Shown: positions 8,924 through 17,974 of the stretch, piece after piece
Layout of the letters: the number at the start of each line of letters is the position of its first letter
Position numbering within the stretch: position 1 is the stretch's first letter
Origin: JBDRGX01 sp043817485 [NCBI: bacterium]
Lineage (GTDB): Bacteria; JBDRGX01
Direction of reading: 5' to 3'
DNA: 53,003 bases
NCBI GenBank assembly: GCA_043817485.1
Contig: JBDRGX010000094.1
Location: 1 to 53,003 of the forward strand
Position numbers and translations under genes: made by a program
Notes under the pieces: generated by a model
The model's database searches: none
What the model was told of the DNA's origin: nothing
Seen by the model: the letters and a program-made list of their open reading frames with translations, nothing else

Positions 8924-9697
8924 CTAAAAAAACTTTAGATAATAATATAAACATGGAGCAGCAAAAAGTAAGCTATCTATTACATCTAACATTCCACCAT
9001 GTCCTGGAATAATATTCCCAGAATCTTTAACTTTAAAATTTCTTTTTATAATTGATTCGCTGATATCTCCCATTAACCCAGAAATACTTAAAATTAAACA
9101 TAATAAAATGCAATTATTTAAAAAAATATCAGAATAAAAAAATCGCATAAATAAAAGAAGTAGCATATTTAAAACAATTCCACCAACTACACCTTCAATT
9201 GTTTTTTTAGGACTAATATTAGAAAAAAATTTATGTTTTCCTAAATAAACTCCAGAAAAATAAGCACCTACATCAAATCCCCATGTTCCAATAAATAATA
9301 TTAAAATATATTTAATCCCATCTGGAAACATTCTAATTTTTATAATAAATCCTAACAACATAGAAATATATATTATTCCTAATAAAGATTTCCACAAAGA
9401 ATCAATATTAATTTCATCACTTTTCTGATTTAAATGTAAAATGAAAAATAAAAAAAGACTTAAAAATAAAAATAAAGGGACTATATCTATTTTTACTAAA
9501 TAAAAACAAAATACAAAACTTATTCCTAATATTGTACTTAGAACACTAAAAAGAGATTTATTTTTACTCATTTTATTAAATTCAATTAAACAAATACCAG
9601 CAATTACACTTATCATTAAAGTAAAAAAAAATTCTTTTTGAAGACAAAAAATAAATATAGGAATAAAAATTAAAGTAGATAAAATTCTTTTTAACAT
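8924..9697 (-). CDS. cdsA: Phosphatidate cytidylyltransferase (CdsA)
   Basis: 257-residue polytopic membrane enzyme that makes CDP-diacylglycerol from phosphatidate and CTP. Family hallmarks are SPKKTIEGVVGG at about 160-172 and the signature GLMGDISESIIKRNFKVKD with GHGGMLDVIDS near the C-terminus. Its start overlaps the uppS stop in TAATG, the common uppS-cdsA coupling. About eight hydrophobic segments are visible. Confidence 0.95.
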   Translation of the reverse strand: MLKRILSTLIFIPIFIFCLQKEFFFTLMISVIAGICLIEFNKMSKNKSLFSVLSTILGISFVFCFYLVKIDIVPLFLFLSLFLFFILHLNQKSDEINIDSLWKSLLGIIYISMLLGFIIKIRMFPDGIKYILILFIGTWGFDVGAYFSGVYLGKHKFFSNISPKKTIEGVVGGIVLNMLLLLFMRFFYSDIFLNNCILLCLILSISGLMGDISESIIKRNFKVKDSGNIIPGHGGMLDVIDSLLFAAPCLYYYLKFF

Positions 9698-10428
9698 TAT
9701 ATTTTTCCAAATCGTCTTTTTCGATTTTGATATTCTAATATAGCTTTATAAAATTCTTCTGTTTTAAAATCTGGCCAATAAATAGAAGTAATGTAAATTT
9801 CTGTATAAGCAATTTGCCAAAGTAAAAAATTACTTATTCTTAATTCACCACTTGTACGAATTAAAAGATCTGGATCTGGTAACCCACTTGTACATAAATA
9901 TTTAGAAAACATTGATTCTGTTAATTTTTCTGGATCAACTAAACCATTTTTTATATCACAACTTATTTTTTTTATTGCTTCAAGGATTTCCCATCTTGAA
10001 CTATAACTTAAAGCTATATTTAAAATCATTCCTTTTGCTTTTTGAGTTTCTTTTTCTATTTTATTTATTTCTTTTTGCAAATTTAAAGGCAAAAGCGATA
10101 AATTCCCAAAAACTTGAAGTTTTATATTATTTTTCAAAAGTTCTTTTTTTTCTTTTTGTAAATAAATAGATAAAAAAGACATTAATTTAGTTACTTCAGA
10201 TTTAGGCCTTTGCCAATTTTCTAAAGAAAAAGCATAAAAAGTTAAAACTTTAATTCCTATTTTATGAGATGTTTTAATGATTTCTCTAGTAGAATTTATT
10301 CCTTCTAAATGTCCTTTAGAACGATGAACCCCTTTACTTTGTGCCCATCTACCATTTCCATCCATAATAATAGCTATATGACAAGGCAATTTATTTATAT
10401 CTATATCTTTAAAACAAGTTTTTAACAT
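9697..10428 (-). CDS. uppS: Isoprenyl (undecaprenyl) diphosphate synthase
   Basis: 243 residues, cis-prenyltransferase. The active-site motif HIAIIMDGNGRWAQ (catalytic Asp23) is near the N-terminus, and the substrate strings FYAFSLENWQRP and DLLIRTSGELRISNFLLWQ follow. It makes the C55 lipid carrier for peptidoglycan and lipopolysaccharide from farnesyl and isopentenyl diphosphates. It overlaps cdsA by one base and follows the ferredoxin gene in the same operon. Confidence 0.95.
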   Translation of the reverse strand: MLKTCFKDIDINKLPCHIAIIMDGNGRWAQSKGVHRSKGHLEGINSTREIIKTSHKIGIKVLTFYAFSLENWQRPKSEVTKLMSFLSIYLQKEKKELLKNNIKLQVFGNLSLLPLNLQKEINKIEKETQKAKGMILNIALSYSSRWEILEAIKKISCDIKNGLVDPEKLTESMFSKYLCTSGLPDPDLLIRTSGELRISNFLLWQIAYTEIYITSIYWPDFKTEEFYKAILEYQNRKRRFGKI

Positions 10429-10472
10429 TTTACTTTCAAAAAAAACCTTAATTGAAAATTAATTTTTGAAAT

Positions 10473-10658
10473 TTATTCTTCTATCACAGCTTCTACTGGA
10501 CAAATATCTTTACATTTACCACATTTTTCACCTTTATTTTCTTTGCATAATTCTTGTTTTATAATATATATATCGTTTTCTTCAATAATAGCGTTATTAG
10601 GACATTCATCTACACATGTCCCACAAGAAACACATTCATCTGTAATTTTATAAGCCAT
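10473..10658 (-). CDS. 2[4Fe-4S] clostridial-type ferredoxin
   Basis: 61 residues from the ATG at 10658. GAGGAG (10669-10674) is 10 bases upstream; an ATG 21 bases further out would place that site inside the gene. Two cluster-binding motifs are seen: CVSCGTCVDECP and, after a short insertion, CKENKGEKCGKCKDICP. The wider spacing in the second motif is common in ferredoxins of anaerobes. It is a small cytosolic electron carrier; its partner is not evident from the membrane-lipid genes downstream. It is the first gene of the operon. Confidence 0.92.
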   Translation of the reverse strand: MAYKITDECVSCGTCVDECPNNAIIEENDIYIIKQELCKENKGEKCGKCKDICPVEAVIEE

Positions 10659-10674
10659 TTTTTTAAACTCCTCT

Positions 10675-10687
10675 GACATAAAATGTC
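10675..10687 (-). promoter_or_regulatory. Leader hairpin before the ferredoxin ribosome binding site
   Basis: GACATTTTATGTC on the minus strand is a 5-bp stem with a 3-base loop, directly followed by the GAGGAG site of the ferredoxin gene. An almost identical arrangement occurs at 12390-12402 before the GH4 gene, which makes chance less likely. Confidence 0.4.
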
Positions 10688-10714
10688 TTTCAATTTTAGT
10701 TAAATTAATTTTTT

Positions 10715-10743
10715 ATTTAATTACTATACTTTCATTTTGTCAA
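10715..10743 (-). promoter_or_regulatory. Predicted sigma70-type promoter of the ferredoxin-uppS-cdsA-purE operon
   Basis: On the minus strand TTGACA (10738-10743) and TTAAAT (10715-10720) are separated by 17 bases, about 57 bases before the ferredoxin start. The rest of the gap (to 10964) is plain A/T-rich sequence with no gene. Confidence 0.5.
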
Positions 10744-10964
10744 GAAAAAAAAGTATTTTATTTTAAAAATATTATGAAAAAAAATTCAAATATTCAACAC
10801 AATTTTTTTAACAAATATCCATTACTCAAAAATGATAAAAAAATAAAACTCTGAATTTTTCTTTTCTATTTTACAAAAACAAATTACTTGAAAAAATATA
10901 AAAACAATGCTTTTATTATTTTGTTTTTCATTGAAAACTTTATATTAAATACCAAAATATTAAA

Positions 10965-12377
10965 TTATTTGTTAAATTGTGGTAAAAAATTTTTAGAATT
11001 TATTAATAACTCATTTAACATAGATTCTGCTTTATCTGGAAGAATAGCCATTTCATCAAGCATAAGTGCTTGAAGAGCAAGTTTTTTGTCTCCTTTTACT
11101 CCAGCATCTACCATTATTTCTTGCATTGCTATTGCTTTTTCAAGTAATCCCTTTAATGCTAAAGGTGCTTCCCCTGCATGAATGCCTCTAATACCATGAG
11201 AATCAGTAACTCCTTCTATTTCTAATACTGCTTCAGAAGGAAGATTAGAAACTGCTCCTTTATTTGGAATATTTACAATATAAACATTTCTTCTTCCTAC
11301 TGATATATCTGCTATTAAATTTCCAAGAGATTCTCCAGTTGCCATTTCTTTTTCTAAATCTATTACCAACCCCTTGTTATTTTTCAATTCTTCTATTTTA
11401 CTTGTAAATTCTTTAAAAACCTTATCTAATTCTTCTTTTAAACTCATTTGATGATTATCTTTTTTAACATTATCTTCTAAAGCAAAACAATGTTTAATAT
11501 AAGCTTCCATAATTTCCGGGCCATGAGGAGCCTCTCTAAGTCTATATGGCAATTCTCCATTTTTAAGCTGAGTAAGAAATGGATAAAATTCTATAATATG
11601 GTTATCTGAAGGATATGTTAGTTGATACCCATAAACACTACAAAATTTTTTAAACATAACTTCATTTTCTTTAGGTTGATATAAAGGCATAAGTTCTTTA
11701 ACTCTATCATAAACACTTTTTCCTTTGTGATAAATTTCTGTGAACCAATGGTAATGATTAGTGCCAACCCAAACTATATCAAGTTCTTCCACAGGAATAT
11801 TAAGCAATGCAGATAAAAATCTTTTTCCTTTTTGAACACCATGACACATCCCTACAACTTGCCTTATTTTTGTATATTTATTCATTGCTCTACATAATAT
11901 AGCCATTGGATTTGAATGATTAAATAAAATAACATTCGGACATCTTTTTTCCATTTCTTTGCAAATTTCCATATATATTGGAATACTTCTAAATGCTGTC
12001 ATCATAGCCGCAGGACCACCAGTATCCCCAACAACTTGGAAAATTCCATATTTAGCACATGTTAAAATATCTTTTATATGAACACCTTTAGGATCATGAA
12101 AACCTTGTTTGCCTCCTCCAATCCCACCAATAGAAGAAATAGCAAAATCTGCTCCATCAACTGCTTTAGATAAATCACTTGCAGCTAATGTTTTTAATTT
12201 AACACCCGCTATTTCAGATATTTTTTTGCCATAATCAGCCATAAGTTTTGCTTTATCTAAATTAATATCATAAATCATAACTTCACTATCATTCAAATCT
12301 TTATTTAAAACTAATTCTCTAATCGCATCAATAAAATAATTAGAACCTCCACCTAAACACACTATTTTTTTTCTCAT
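10965..12377 (-). CDS. Glycoside hydrolase family 4 (alpha-glucosidase/alpha-galacturonidase type)
   Basis: 470 residues, cytosolic NAD- and metal-dependent glycosidase. The dinucleotide-binding GGGS is at residues 9-12, the metal/substrate motif FNHSNPM near 150, and MCHGVQKG and VGTNHYHWF follow, as in the AglA/LplD branch of family 4. A strong AGGAGG precedes the ATG. With the tagaturonate epimerase gene nearby, an alpha-galacturonidase acting on pectin fragments is a reasonable inference, but alpha-glucosidases share these motifs. Last gene of the sugar-acid cluster. Confidence 0.85.
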   Translation of the reverse strand: MRKKIVCLGGGSNYFIDAIRELVLNKDLNDSEVMIYDINLDKAKLMADYGKKISEIAGVKLKTLAASDLSKAVDGADFAISSIGGIGGGKQGFHDPKGVHIKDILTCAKYGIFQVVGDTGGPAAMMTAFRSIPIYMEICKEMEKRCPNVILFNHSNPMAILCRAMNKYTKIRQVVGMCHGVQKGKRFLSALLNIPVEELDIVWVGTNHYHWFTEIYHKGKSVYDRVKELMPLYQPKENEVMFKKFCSVYGYQLTYPSDNHIIEFYPFLTQLKNGELPYRLREAPHGPEIMEAYIKHCFALEDNVKKDNHQMSLKEELDKVFKEFTSKIEELKNNKGLVIDLEKEMATGESLGNLIADISVGRRNVYIVNIPNKGAVSNLPSEAVLEIEGVTDSHGIRGIHAGEAPLALKGLLEKAIAMQEIMVDAGVKGDKKLALQALMLDEMAILPDKAESMLNELLINSKNFLPQFNK

Positions 12378-12389
12378 TATAATCCTCCT

Positions 12390-12402
12390 GACATAGAATG
12401 TC
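12390..12402 (-). promoter_or_regulatory. Leader hairpin before the GH4 ribosome binding site
   Basis: GACATTCTATGTC (minus strand) lies between the amidohydrolase stop codon, which it abuts, and the AGGAGG of the GH4 gene. It differs by one loop base from the hairpin at 10675-10687. Confidence 0.4.
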
Positions 12403-13254
12403 TTATTTTATATTTAATATTTTTGCTGCTGTTCCACCTAATACTAATTTTTTTGTTTCTTCGTCTATATCAAATAATCTCATTAAATTATTATAAAACT
12501 CTAATAATACCTCTGGTTTAGGATTATCAGAACCATAAATAATTTTTTTAAAAATATTTTTATTTATTATTTCTTCTGTTGTTCTTAAATTCGGTTGTGC
12601 AGAAACAGAAAATAAAGTTTTCAAAAAAGAAAAAGGCAAGTTTCTTATTGTCCCTCCTGTTAAATCAAAGTAAATATTAGGAACTTTAGTAATTATTTCA
12701 ATTGCCTGCCACATATAACTAATATTCCCTAAATGTGCACCAATTAAAATTAATTCAGGAAATGCTCTTGCTATTGTATCTAAATATATAGGTTGCATTC
12801 TATCACAAGAAATATCTTTATCCCCCATAGGAGAAACCCATCCAGTATGAAAAAGTATAGGCATATTTAATTGAGATGCTTTTTCATAAAAAGAAAAATA
12901 TTCTTTATCATTATAGTTTTTTAAAGGGCATATTAATTTTAACCCTTTAAATCCTTCATCAAATAATTTATTAACAATTTCTGGCTTTTCTCCATCTATG
13001 TCTACATAACCAAAACCTATAAAAAAATCAGGATATCTTTTAAACAAAACTTCTTTTACATCCTCATTTTTCCCTGATTTTAAACTTGTAGTACAACTAA
13101 TACATACTTTTGTTATTCCTAAATCTGAACAATGTTTAACATATTCATCTATTTCCATTTCACTTATAGATAACCCTTTAATTATTACTAACCCTTTAAT
13201 AGGATCTTTTTTAACATCATCTTTTCTTAAATGCGCATGCATATTTATAATCAT
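12403..13254 (-). CDS. Amidohydrolase family metal-dependent hydrolase
   Basis: 283 residues of the amidohydrolase-2 TIM-barrel type. Visible metal ligand motifs are MHAHL (His6, His8) at the N-terminus, FHTGW, GAHLG and the C-terminal YGSDNPKPE. This family includes decarboxylases and lactonases acting on ring or sugar-acid substrates. Standing between the GH4 enzyme and the dehydrogenase, it may act in the same sugar-acid route; the substrate cannot be read from sequence. Confidence 0.8.
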   Translation of the reverse strand: MIINMHAHLRKDDVKKDPIKGLVIIKGLSISEMEIDEYVKHCSDLGITKVCISCTTSLKSGKNEDVKEVLFKRYPDFFIGFGYVDIDGEKPEIVNKLFDEGFKGLKLICPLKNYNDKEYFSFYEKASQLNMPILFHTGWVSPMGDKDISCDRMQPIYLDTIARAFPELILIGAHLGNISYMWQAIEIITKVPNIYFDLTGGTIRNLPFSFLKTLFSVSAQPNLRTTEEIINKNIFKKIIYGSDNPKPEVLLEFYNNLMRLFDIDEETKKLVLGGTAAKILNIK

Positions 13255-13302
13255 TTTAAATTCTCCTAAAATTTTATATCCTAATTTTACTTTTTAGCAG
13301 TA

Positions 13303-13328
13303 AAGGCGAAGCTTTTCAGCCTCGCCTT
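13303..13328. terminator. Hairpin between the dehydrogenase and amidohydrolase genes
   Basis: AAGGCGA (13303-13309) pairs with TCGCCTT (13322-13328) around a 12-base loop. Neither side has a long T run directly after it, so it may be a processing or attenuation hairpin rather than a strong terminator. It lies in the 128-base gap inside the cluster. Confidence 0.4.
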
Positions 13329-13382
13329 CAATTTTATATTCAATGAAATTTACTCACTTTAATATTTTTATACTTATTATTT

Positions 13383-14441
13383 TTAAATCTCTTTTGCTAT
13401 TAAATCTCCTACTTCACTTGTAGAAAAACCCATTTTCCCAGCAGCCATATCTTTTATAATCCCTTTTTCCAATACCTTTATTACAGCATCTTCTACTAAT
13501 TTTGCTGCTTTTTCTTCACCTAAAGTTTCTAACATCATTGCTCCAGCAAGAATAGTAGCAATTGGATTTATTTTATTTTGTCCTTTATATTTAGGAGCAG
13601 AACCATGAATTGGTTCAAACATTGAAACACCAAATGGATTAATATTTCCACCAGCAGCAATGCCCATTCCTCCTTGAATCATCGCTCCTAAATCAGTAAT
13701 AATATCTCCAAACATATTACAAGTTACAATAGTATCAAACCATTCTGGATTTTTAACAAACCACATACAAATAGCATCTACATGAGCATAATCAGCAGTA
13801 ATATCTGAATATTCTTTACTTACTTCATTATAAGCTCTTTGCCAAAGATCATAAGCATAAGTTAAAACATTTGTTTTGCCACAAAGAGTAAGTTTTTTTG
13901 CTTTATTTCTTTTTTGTGCTAAATCAAAAGCGTATCTAATAACTCTTTCTACCCCTTTTCTCGTGCAAACCATTTCTTGTAAAGCTATTTCATCTGGAGT
14001 TCCTTTTTTTAAAAATCCTCCTACTCCTACATACAGCCCTTCAGTATTTTCTCTAACTACTACAAAATCAATATCTTTGGGACCTTTATCTTTAATTGGA
14101 GTATAAACATTGGGATATAATTTTACTGGACGAAGATTTATATATTGATCCATTGCAAATCTAATTTTAAGCAAAAGTCCTTGTTCTAAAATACCTGGCT
14201 TAACTTCTGGATGACCTACAGCTCCTAAATACATAGCATCTGCTTTTTTAAATTCACAAATAGCAGAATCTGGCAATATTTCTCCAGTTTTTAAATATCT
14301 TTCTCCACCAAAATCATAATAAATATAATCTAATTTAAAATTCATTTTCTGACTTACAGTATCAAGAACTTTTATTCCTTCTTTTATTATTTCTTCGCCT
14401 ACACCATCACCAGGAATTACAGCAATTTTATAATTTTTCAT
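13383..14441 (-). CDS. Isocitrate/isopropylmalate dehydrogenase family protein
   Basis: 352 residues from the ATG at 14441 (AGGGGA site just upstream); a 21-codon extension to 14504 looks spurious. Family signs: [11 protein letters not shown] at the N-terminus, [16 protein letters not shown], the lysine region KTNVL, the Asp-rich metal site [12 protein letters not shown] and [13 protein letters not shown] for nucleotide binding. Members oxidatively decarboxylate isopropylmalate, isocitrate, homoisocitrate, malate or tartrate. No leucine or TCA genes adjoin it, while sugar-acid genes do, so a beta-hydroxyacid substrate of that route is possible. Subfamily not decided. Confidence 0.85.
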   Translation of the reverse strand: MKNYKIAVIPGDGVGEEIIKEGIKVLDTVSQKMNFKLDYIYYDFGGERYLKTGEILPDSAICEFKKADAMYLGAVGHPEVKPGILEQGLLLKIRFAMDQYINLRPVKLYPNVYTPIKDKGPKDIDFVVVRENTEGLYVGVGGFLKKGTPDEIALQEMVCTRKGVERVIRYAFDLAQKRNKAKKLTLCGKTNVLTYAYDLWQRAYNEVSKEYSDITADYAHVDAICMWFVKNPEWFDTIVTCNMFGDIITDLGAMIQGGMGIAAGGNINPFGVSMFEPIHGSAPKYKGQNKINPIATILAGAMMLETLGEEKAAKLVEDAVIKVLEKGIIKDMAAGKMGFSTSEVGDLIAKEI

Positions 14442-14561
14442 TTTATTATTTCCCCTTTTTTTATCAGATTGTGTTAATTCATTCTCGCAAAAATGAATTG
14501 ACACACTTAAAATTAAAATACCTTGCTGAAAAAATATTTTACAATCTATTATAAAATATTT

Positions 14562-16145
14562 TCATTTTTTAAATGCTTCTATATGTCTACGAATATGAAA
14601 AGATAAAATTTCATAATATTTTTCTTCATTATTTTTTAAAACTTTTAACATTTCATTTTTCAAATAAAAATTTCCATTTTCATTTGAAGCAGTAAGCACT
14701 GACCCAAAAGTAACATGCAATACTTGACGAACATCAAAATTATCAAGTAATTTTACTAATTCATTGTTTTTAATTTTAGATACAGAATTTACTTTATTCA
14801 AATCAGCAGAAACATGATAACTTTTTCTATCATTTTCATAATTTTTAATAGCAAATAACAAAATTTCATTAAAAAGATTTGGCTCTAAAATAGATATTGT
14901 TCTCAATGCCTCTAAATAAGTAGTACCAGCGGTTTTGAAATGTACAGAATCTTCTACTTCTCTTCCAATGCAAGGATAAATACTAAATTTATCAGAAGAC
15001 GAATGAAAACTTAATTTATAAGATCCAAAATATTTTACAACAGATAAATGTTCTTTTAATGATTTTTCAAAAGATTTTATATCTCCAATATAATCTACAC
15101 CTTTTTCAAATTTTCCTATAAATCGAAGTGCTAAACTTAACCATTTAACACCTAATCGTTGTAATTCATTTGCTATAAAAAAATGTTCTAAAATAGTAGT
15201 AGAAAAATCTACTTCATCTACTGAAATTTCAAATTCAAATTCAGATAACAATTTTTTACTACATAAATGATTATAAACAGATAAAATATGAACAAGAGCT
15301 TTTCCATATCTAACAGATATTTTTAAAAAATCCTCTTTATTGAAAGATAAAGAATATCCATTTGGTAAAGAAAAAGTTTTATTTACATATTTTTTTTCTA
15401 ATTCTAAAGGTTTTATTTTTAAAGATTGCCATGGAAGATTAAAATATTTTTTTTCTATTTCTAAAAATTCTATTTCATCAACTTCATTATCTAAATAATC
15501 ACCACTATCCAAAGTATATAAAGTAAAACCAGCTTTTAGACAATAATCTATATCATCAATGGTTTTCAAATGATCTCCATCTGAACCAAATCCTTTTCGA
15601 AATCCTTGTTGAAATACTCCCCACATAGCATCGTCCATTACTTCTACTGCTGTACGACCTGTTCTTTTCATTTCTCTAATTGATTGTTGAGCCAAAATAG
15701 GAAAAAAATCAGTATTATTTACTGCCATTATATGACCTGGAGTAGATATTCCTAATCTATCTCCACATCCTATTGATTTTCCTTTGCCGATTAAACAAGG
15801 AGAAAGAAAAGATAGGTATTTTCGTAAATTAGTAGCATTAATATTATTTAAAGAATATATTTTCCAACAAGCATTTAAAGAAGTTATTTGACCAGATCTA
15901 AAACATTCAGTAAAATCATTTAATAAAAAATTTTTGTCTGCAGTAACTATTATTCCCAAATATTTTTTATTATCTTCTTCATTTTTTCCCATAAAAAAAA
16001 TCATTTCATCTTTAACAACTAAAGAAGAAAAATAAATTTTTAATTTAACTATATCACTAATTTGAAAAGCAATTTTACAAGATAATGTAGGTAATAGTTC
16101 TAATAATCCTTTAGAAAACAATAACGCTTTTAATTCATCCATCAT
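14562..16145 (-). CDS. uxaE: Tagaturonate epimerase family protein (UxaE-like)
   Basis: 527 residues from the third codon-pair ATG (16145), six bases after AGGGA; the first ATG (16151) is only one base from that site. Recognised from IGCGDRLGISTPGHIMAVN, FPILAQQSIREMKRTGRT, DDAMWGVFQQGFRKGFGSD, DHLKTIDDIDYC and KTAGTTYLEALR, characteristic of the Thermotoga-type enzyme that interconverts D-tagaturonate and D-fructuronate during galacturonate breakdown. It begins 20 bases after rpmE, so it may be read from the ribosomal operon. No uxaC, uxuB or kdg genes are in the window, so the pathway here is incomplete. Confidence 0.8.
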   Translation of the reverse strand: MMDELKALLFSKGLLELLPTLSCKIAFQISDIVKLKIYFSSLVVKDEMIFFMGKNEEDNKKYLGIIVTADKNFLLNDFTECFRSGQITSLNACWKIYSLNNINATNLRKYLSFLSPCLIGKGKSIGCGDRLGISTPGHIMAVNNTDFFPILAQQSIREMKRTGRTAVEVMDDAMWGVFQQGFRKGFGSDGDHLKTIDDIDYCLKAGFTLYTLDSGDYLDNEVDEIEFLEIEKKYFNLPWQSLKIKPLELEKKYVNKTFSLPNGYSLSFNKEDFLKISVRYGKALVHILSVYNHLCSKKLLSEFEFEISVDEVDFSTTILEHFFIANELQRLGVKWLSLALRFIGKFEKGVDYIGDIKSFEKSLKEHLSVVKYFGSYKLSFHSSSDKFSIYPCIGREVEDSVHFKTAGTTYLEALRTISILEPNLFNEILLFAIKNYENDRKSYHVSADLNKVNSVSKIKNNELVKLLDNFDVRQVLHVTFGSVLTASNENGNFYLKNEMLKVLKNNEEKYYEILSFHIRRHIEAFKK

Positions 16146-16165
16146 TGTCATTCCCTTTTATAAAA

Positions 16166-16384
16166 TTAAAGTATTTCTTTTTCTTTTACTTTTCTATATT
16201 TTTGTTTAAATTTTTCTACTCTTCCAAAACTATCAATTATTTTTTGTTTTCCAGTAAAAAAAGGATGACAATTTGAACAAATTTCTATACTTAGATCTTG
16301 TTTAGTTGATCCAGTATTATAAACTTTTCCACAAACACATTTAACTGTAATTTGTTGATATTTAGGATGAATATCTTTTTTCAT
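16166..16384 (-). CDS. rpmE: 50S ribosomal protein L31
   Basis: 72 residues, zinc-binding (C+) form with Cys16, Cys18, Cys36 and Cys39 (VKCVCG and [15 protein letters not shown]). It begins at the base following the rplQ stop codon, an unusual attachment of L31 to the end of the alpha operon. Confidence 0.95.
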   Translation of the reverse strand: MKKDIHPKYQQITVKCVCGKVYNTGSTKQDLSIEICSNCHPFFTGKQKIIDSFGRVEKFKQKYRKVKEKEIL

Positions 16385-16795
16385 TTATTTATTCTCCTGT
16401 TCAATTTTTTTTTGTAAAACTTCATCTTTTTGTAAAACTTCATCTTTAACTAATTCAATCAAAGACATAGAAGCATTATCTCCTGCACGAAATCCTAAAT
16501 GAATTATTCGTGTATAACCACCATTTCTTTCCTTATATAAAGGAGCTATTTCTGTAAACATTTTTTTCACTAAAGTTCTATTATTTATTTCAGAAAAAAC
16601 TAATCTTCTATGAAAAACATCATCTTTTTTAGATAAAGTAATTAATTTTTCTATAAATCTACTAAAATATTTTGCTTTTGCCGAAGTTGTTTTAATTTTT
16701 CCATATTCGATAAAAGATTTAGACAAATTTCTTAATAAAGCCTGACGATGAGATGTCGTCCTATTTAATTTACCTTGTTGTCTTTTATGACGCAT
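16385..16795 (-). CDS. rplQ: 50S ribosomal protein L17
   Basis: 136 residues. N-terminal MRHKRQQGKLNRTTSHRQAL and the central TSAKAKYFSRFIEKLITL region are diagnostic, as is the conserved NGGYTRIIHLGFRAGDNASM. The C-terminal tail holds a tandem six-residue repeat (DEVLQK twice) encoded by an 18-base direct repeat. It follows rpoA as in the usual alpha operon. Confidence 0.97.
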   Translation of the reverse strand: MRHKRQQGKLNRTTSHRQALLRNLSKSFIEYGKIKTTSAKAKYFSRFIEKLITLSKKDDVFHRRLVFSEINNRTLVKKMFTEIAPLYKERNGGYTRIIHLGFRAGDNASMSLIELVKDEVLQKDEVLQKKIEQENK

Positions 16796-16881
16796 TAAAC
16801 AATCCTCCTAATCTATTAAAAACTTTATGAAACGAATTCTTTTTAATTTTCATCAAAACAAATAATTAAAAAAAATTTTAT

Positions 16882-17916
16882 TTAAAGTTCAGTTTCTTTT
16901 TCTATTTTTTCATTTTTTGTTTTTTCTTTATAAACTTCTTTTTTTATAGTAGAAACTTCCATTCCAAAAGAAAGATTCATTTTTAATAAAATTTTCTTTA
17001 ATTCATCTAATGATCTACGACCAAAATTTTTATATTTTAACATTTCTGCTTCTGTTTTTTTCACTAATTCAAAAATAGTAAATATTTTCGAACTTTTCAA
17101 ACAATTAGCAGAACGTACAGAAAGTTCTAATTGATCTACTTTTTTATTTAAATTTTCTACTTTCTGCATATCTTCTTCACTCATATTTTCTTCCAAAAAT
17201 TCTGTTTCTTCTTCAAAATTAATAAAAATATTCATATAATCTTTAAATATTTTTGCACTAAAAGCCAAAGCATCATCTGGTCGTACACTTCCATTAGTCC
17301 AAATTTCCATAATTAATTTATCATAATCCATTTTTTGTCCTACTCTTGCATTTTCTACACAATAATTTACTCTACGAACAGGTGTAAAAATAGCATCAAT
17401 TGGAATTGTTTCTACAGATATATTTTCTTTTTTTTCGATAGGAACATATCCTCTTCCTAATTCAACAGTCATTTTAATTTTTAATTTTCCACCTTCTTCT
17501 AAAGTAGCTATATGCAAATCTGGATTTAATATTTCAACATTAGCATTTGTTTTAATATCACTTGCTTTAATTTCTTTTTTACCTTCTACATCAAGATAAA
17601 TAGTTTCTGGACCATCAGAATACATTTTTAAAAATAATTCTTTTATATTTAATATTATATAAGAAACATCTTCAACAACAAATGGTAAAGAACAAAATTC
17701 GTGTGTTGCTCCTTCTATCTTAATTGAAGTAACAGCAGCCCCTACTAATGAAGAAAGTAAAATTCTTCTCAATGCATTCCCAATAGTTATTCCATAACCA
17801 CTTTCAAAAGGTTCTCCAATAAATTTTCCATATTGATTAGTTAAACTACTTTTTTCATAATCCAATTTTTTAGGTCTTTCTAAATTTTTCCATTGAATAT
17901 TTTTTAATTCAGACAT
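16882..17916 (-). CDS. rpoA: DNA-directed RNA polymerase subunit alpha
   Basis: 344 residues from the ATG at 17916, which has AAGGGG upstream; a longer frame would overlap rpsD. The N-terminal dimerisation domain (FIGEPFESGYGITIGNALRR, LSSLVGAAVTSIKIEG) assembles polymerase. The C-terminal domain carries the DNA/activator-binding helix-hairpin-helix (ELSVRSANCLK, then LKYKNFGRRSLDEL). Normal length and order. Confidence 0.97.
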   Translation of the reverse strand: MSELKNIQWKNLERPKKLDYEKSSLTNQYGKFIGEPFESGYGITIGNALRRILLSSLVGAAVTSIKIEGATHEFCSLPFVVEDVSYIILNIKELFLKMYSDGPETIYLDVEGKKEIKASDIKTNANVEILNPDLHIATLEEGGKLKIKMTVELGRGYVPIEKKENISVETIPIDAIFTPVRRVNYCVENARVGQKMDYDKLIMEIWTNGSVRPDDALAFSAKIFKDYMNIFINFEEETEFLEENMSEEDMQKVENLNKKVDQLELSVRSANCLKSSKIFTIFELVKKTEAEMLKYKNFGRRSLDELKKILLKMNLSFGMEVSTIKKEVYKEKTKNEKIEKETEL

Positions 17917-17974
17917 ACTTATTATTTTCCCCTTTTCTAAATTTAAGAAGCAATATTTATAATTTATGAAAAAT

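Noticed and set aside
16414-16449. Direct repeat as part of a CRISPR array
   Set aside because: Only two units with no spacer between them, inside the rplQ coding sequence.
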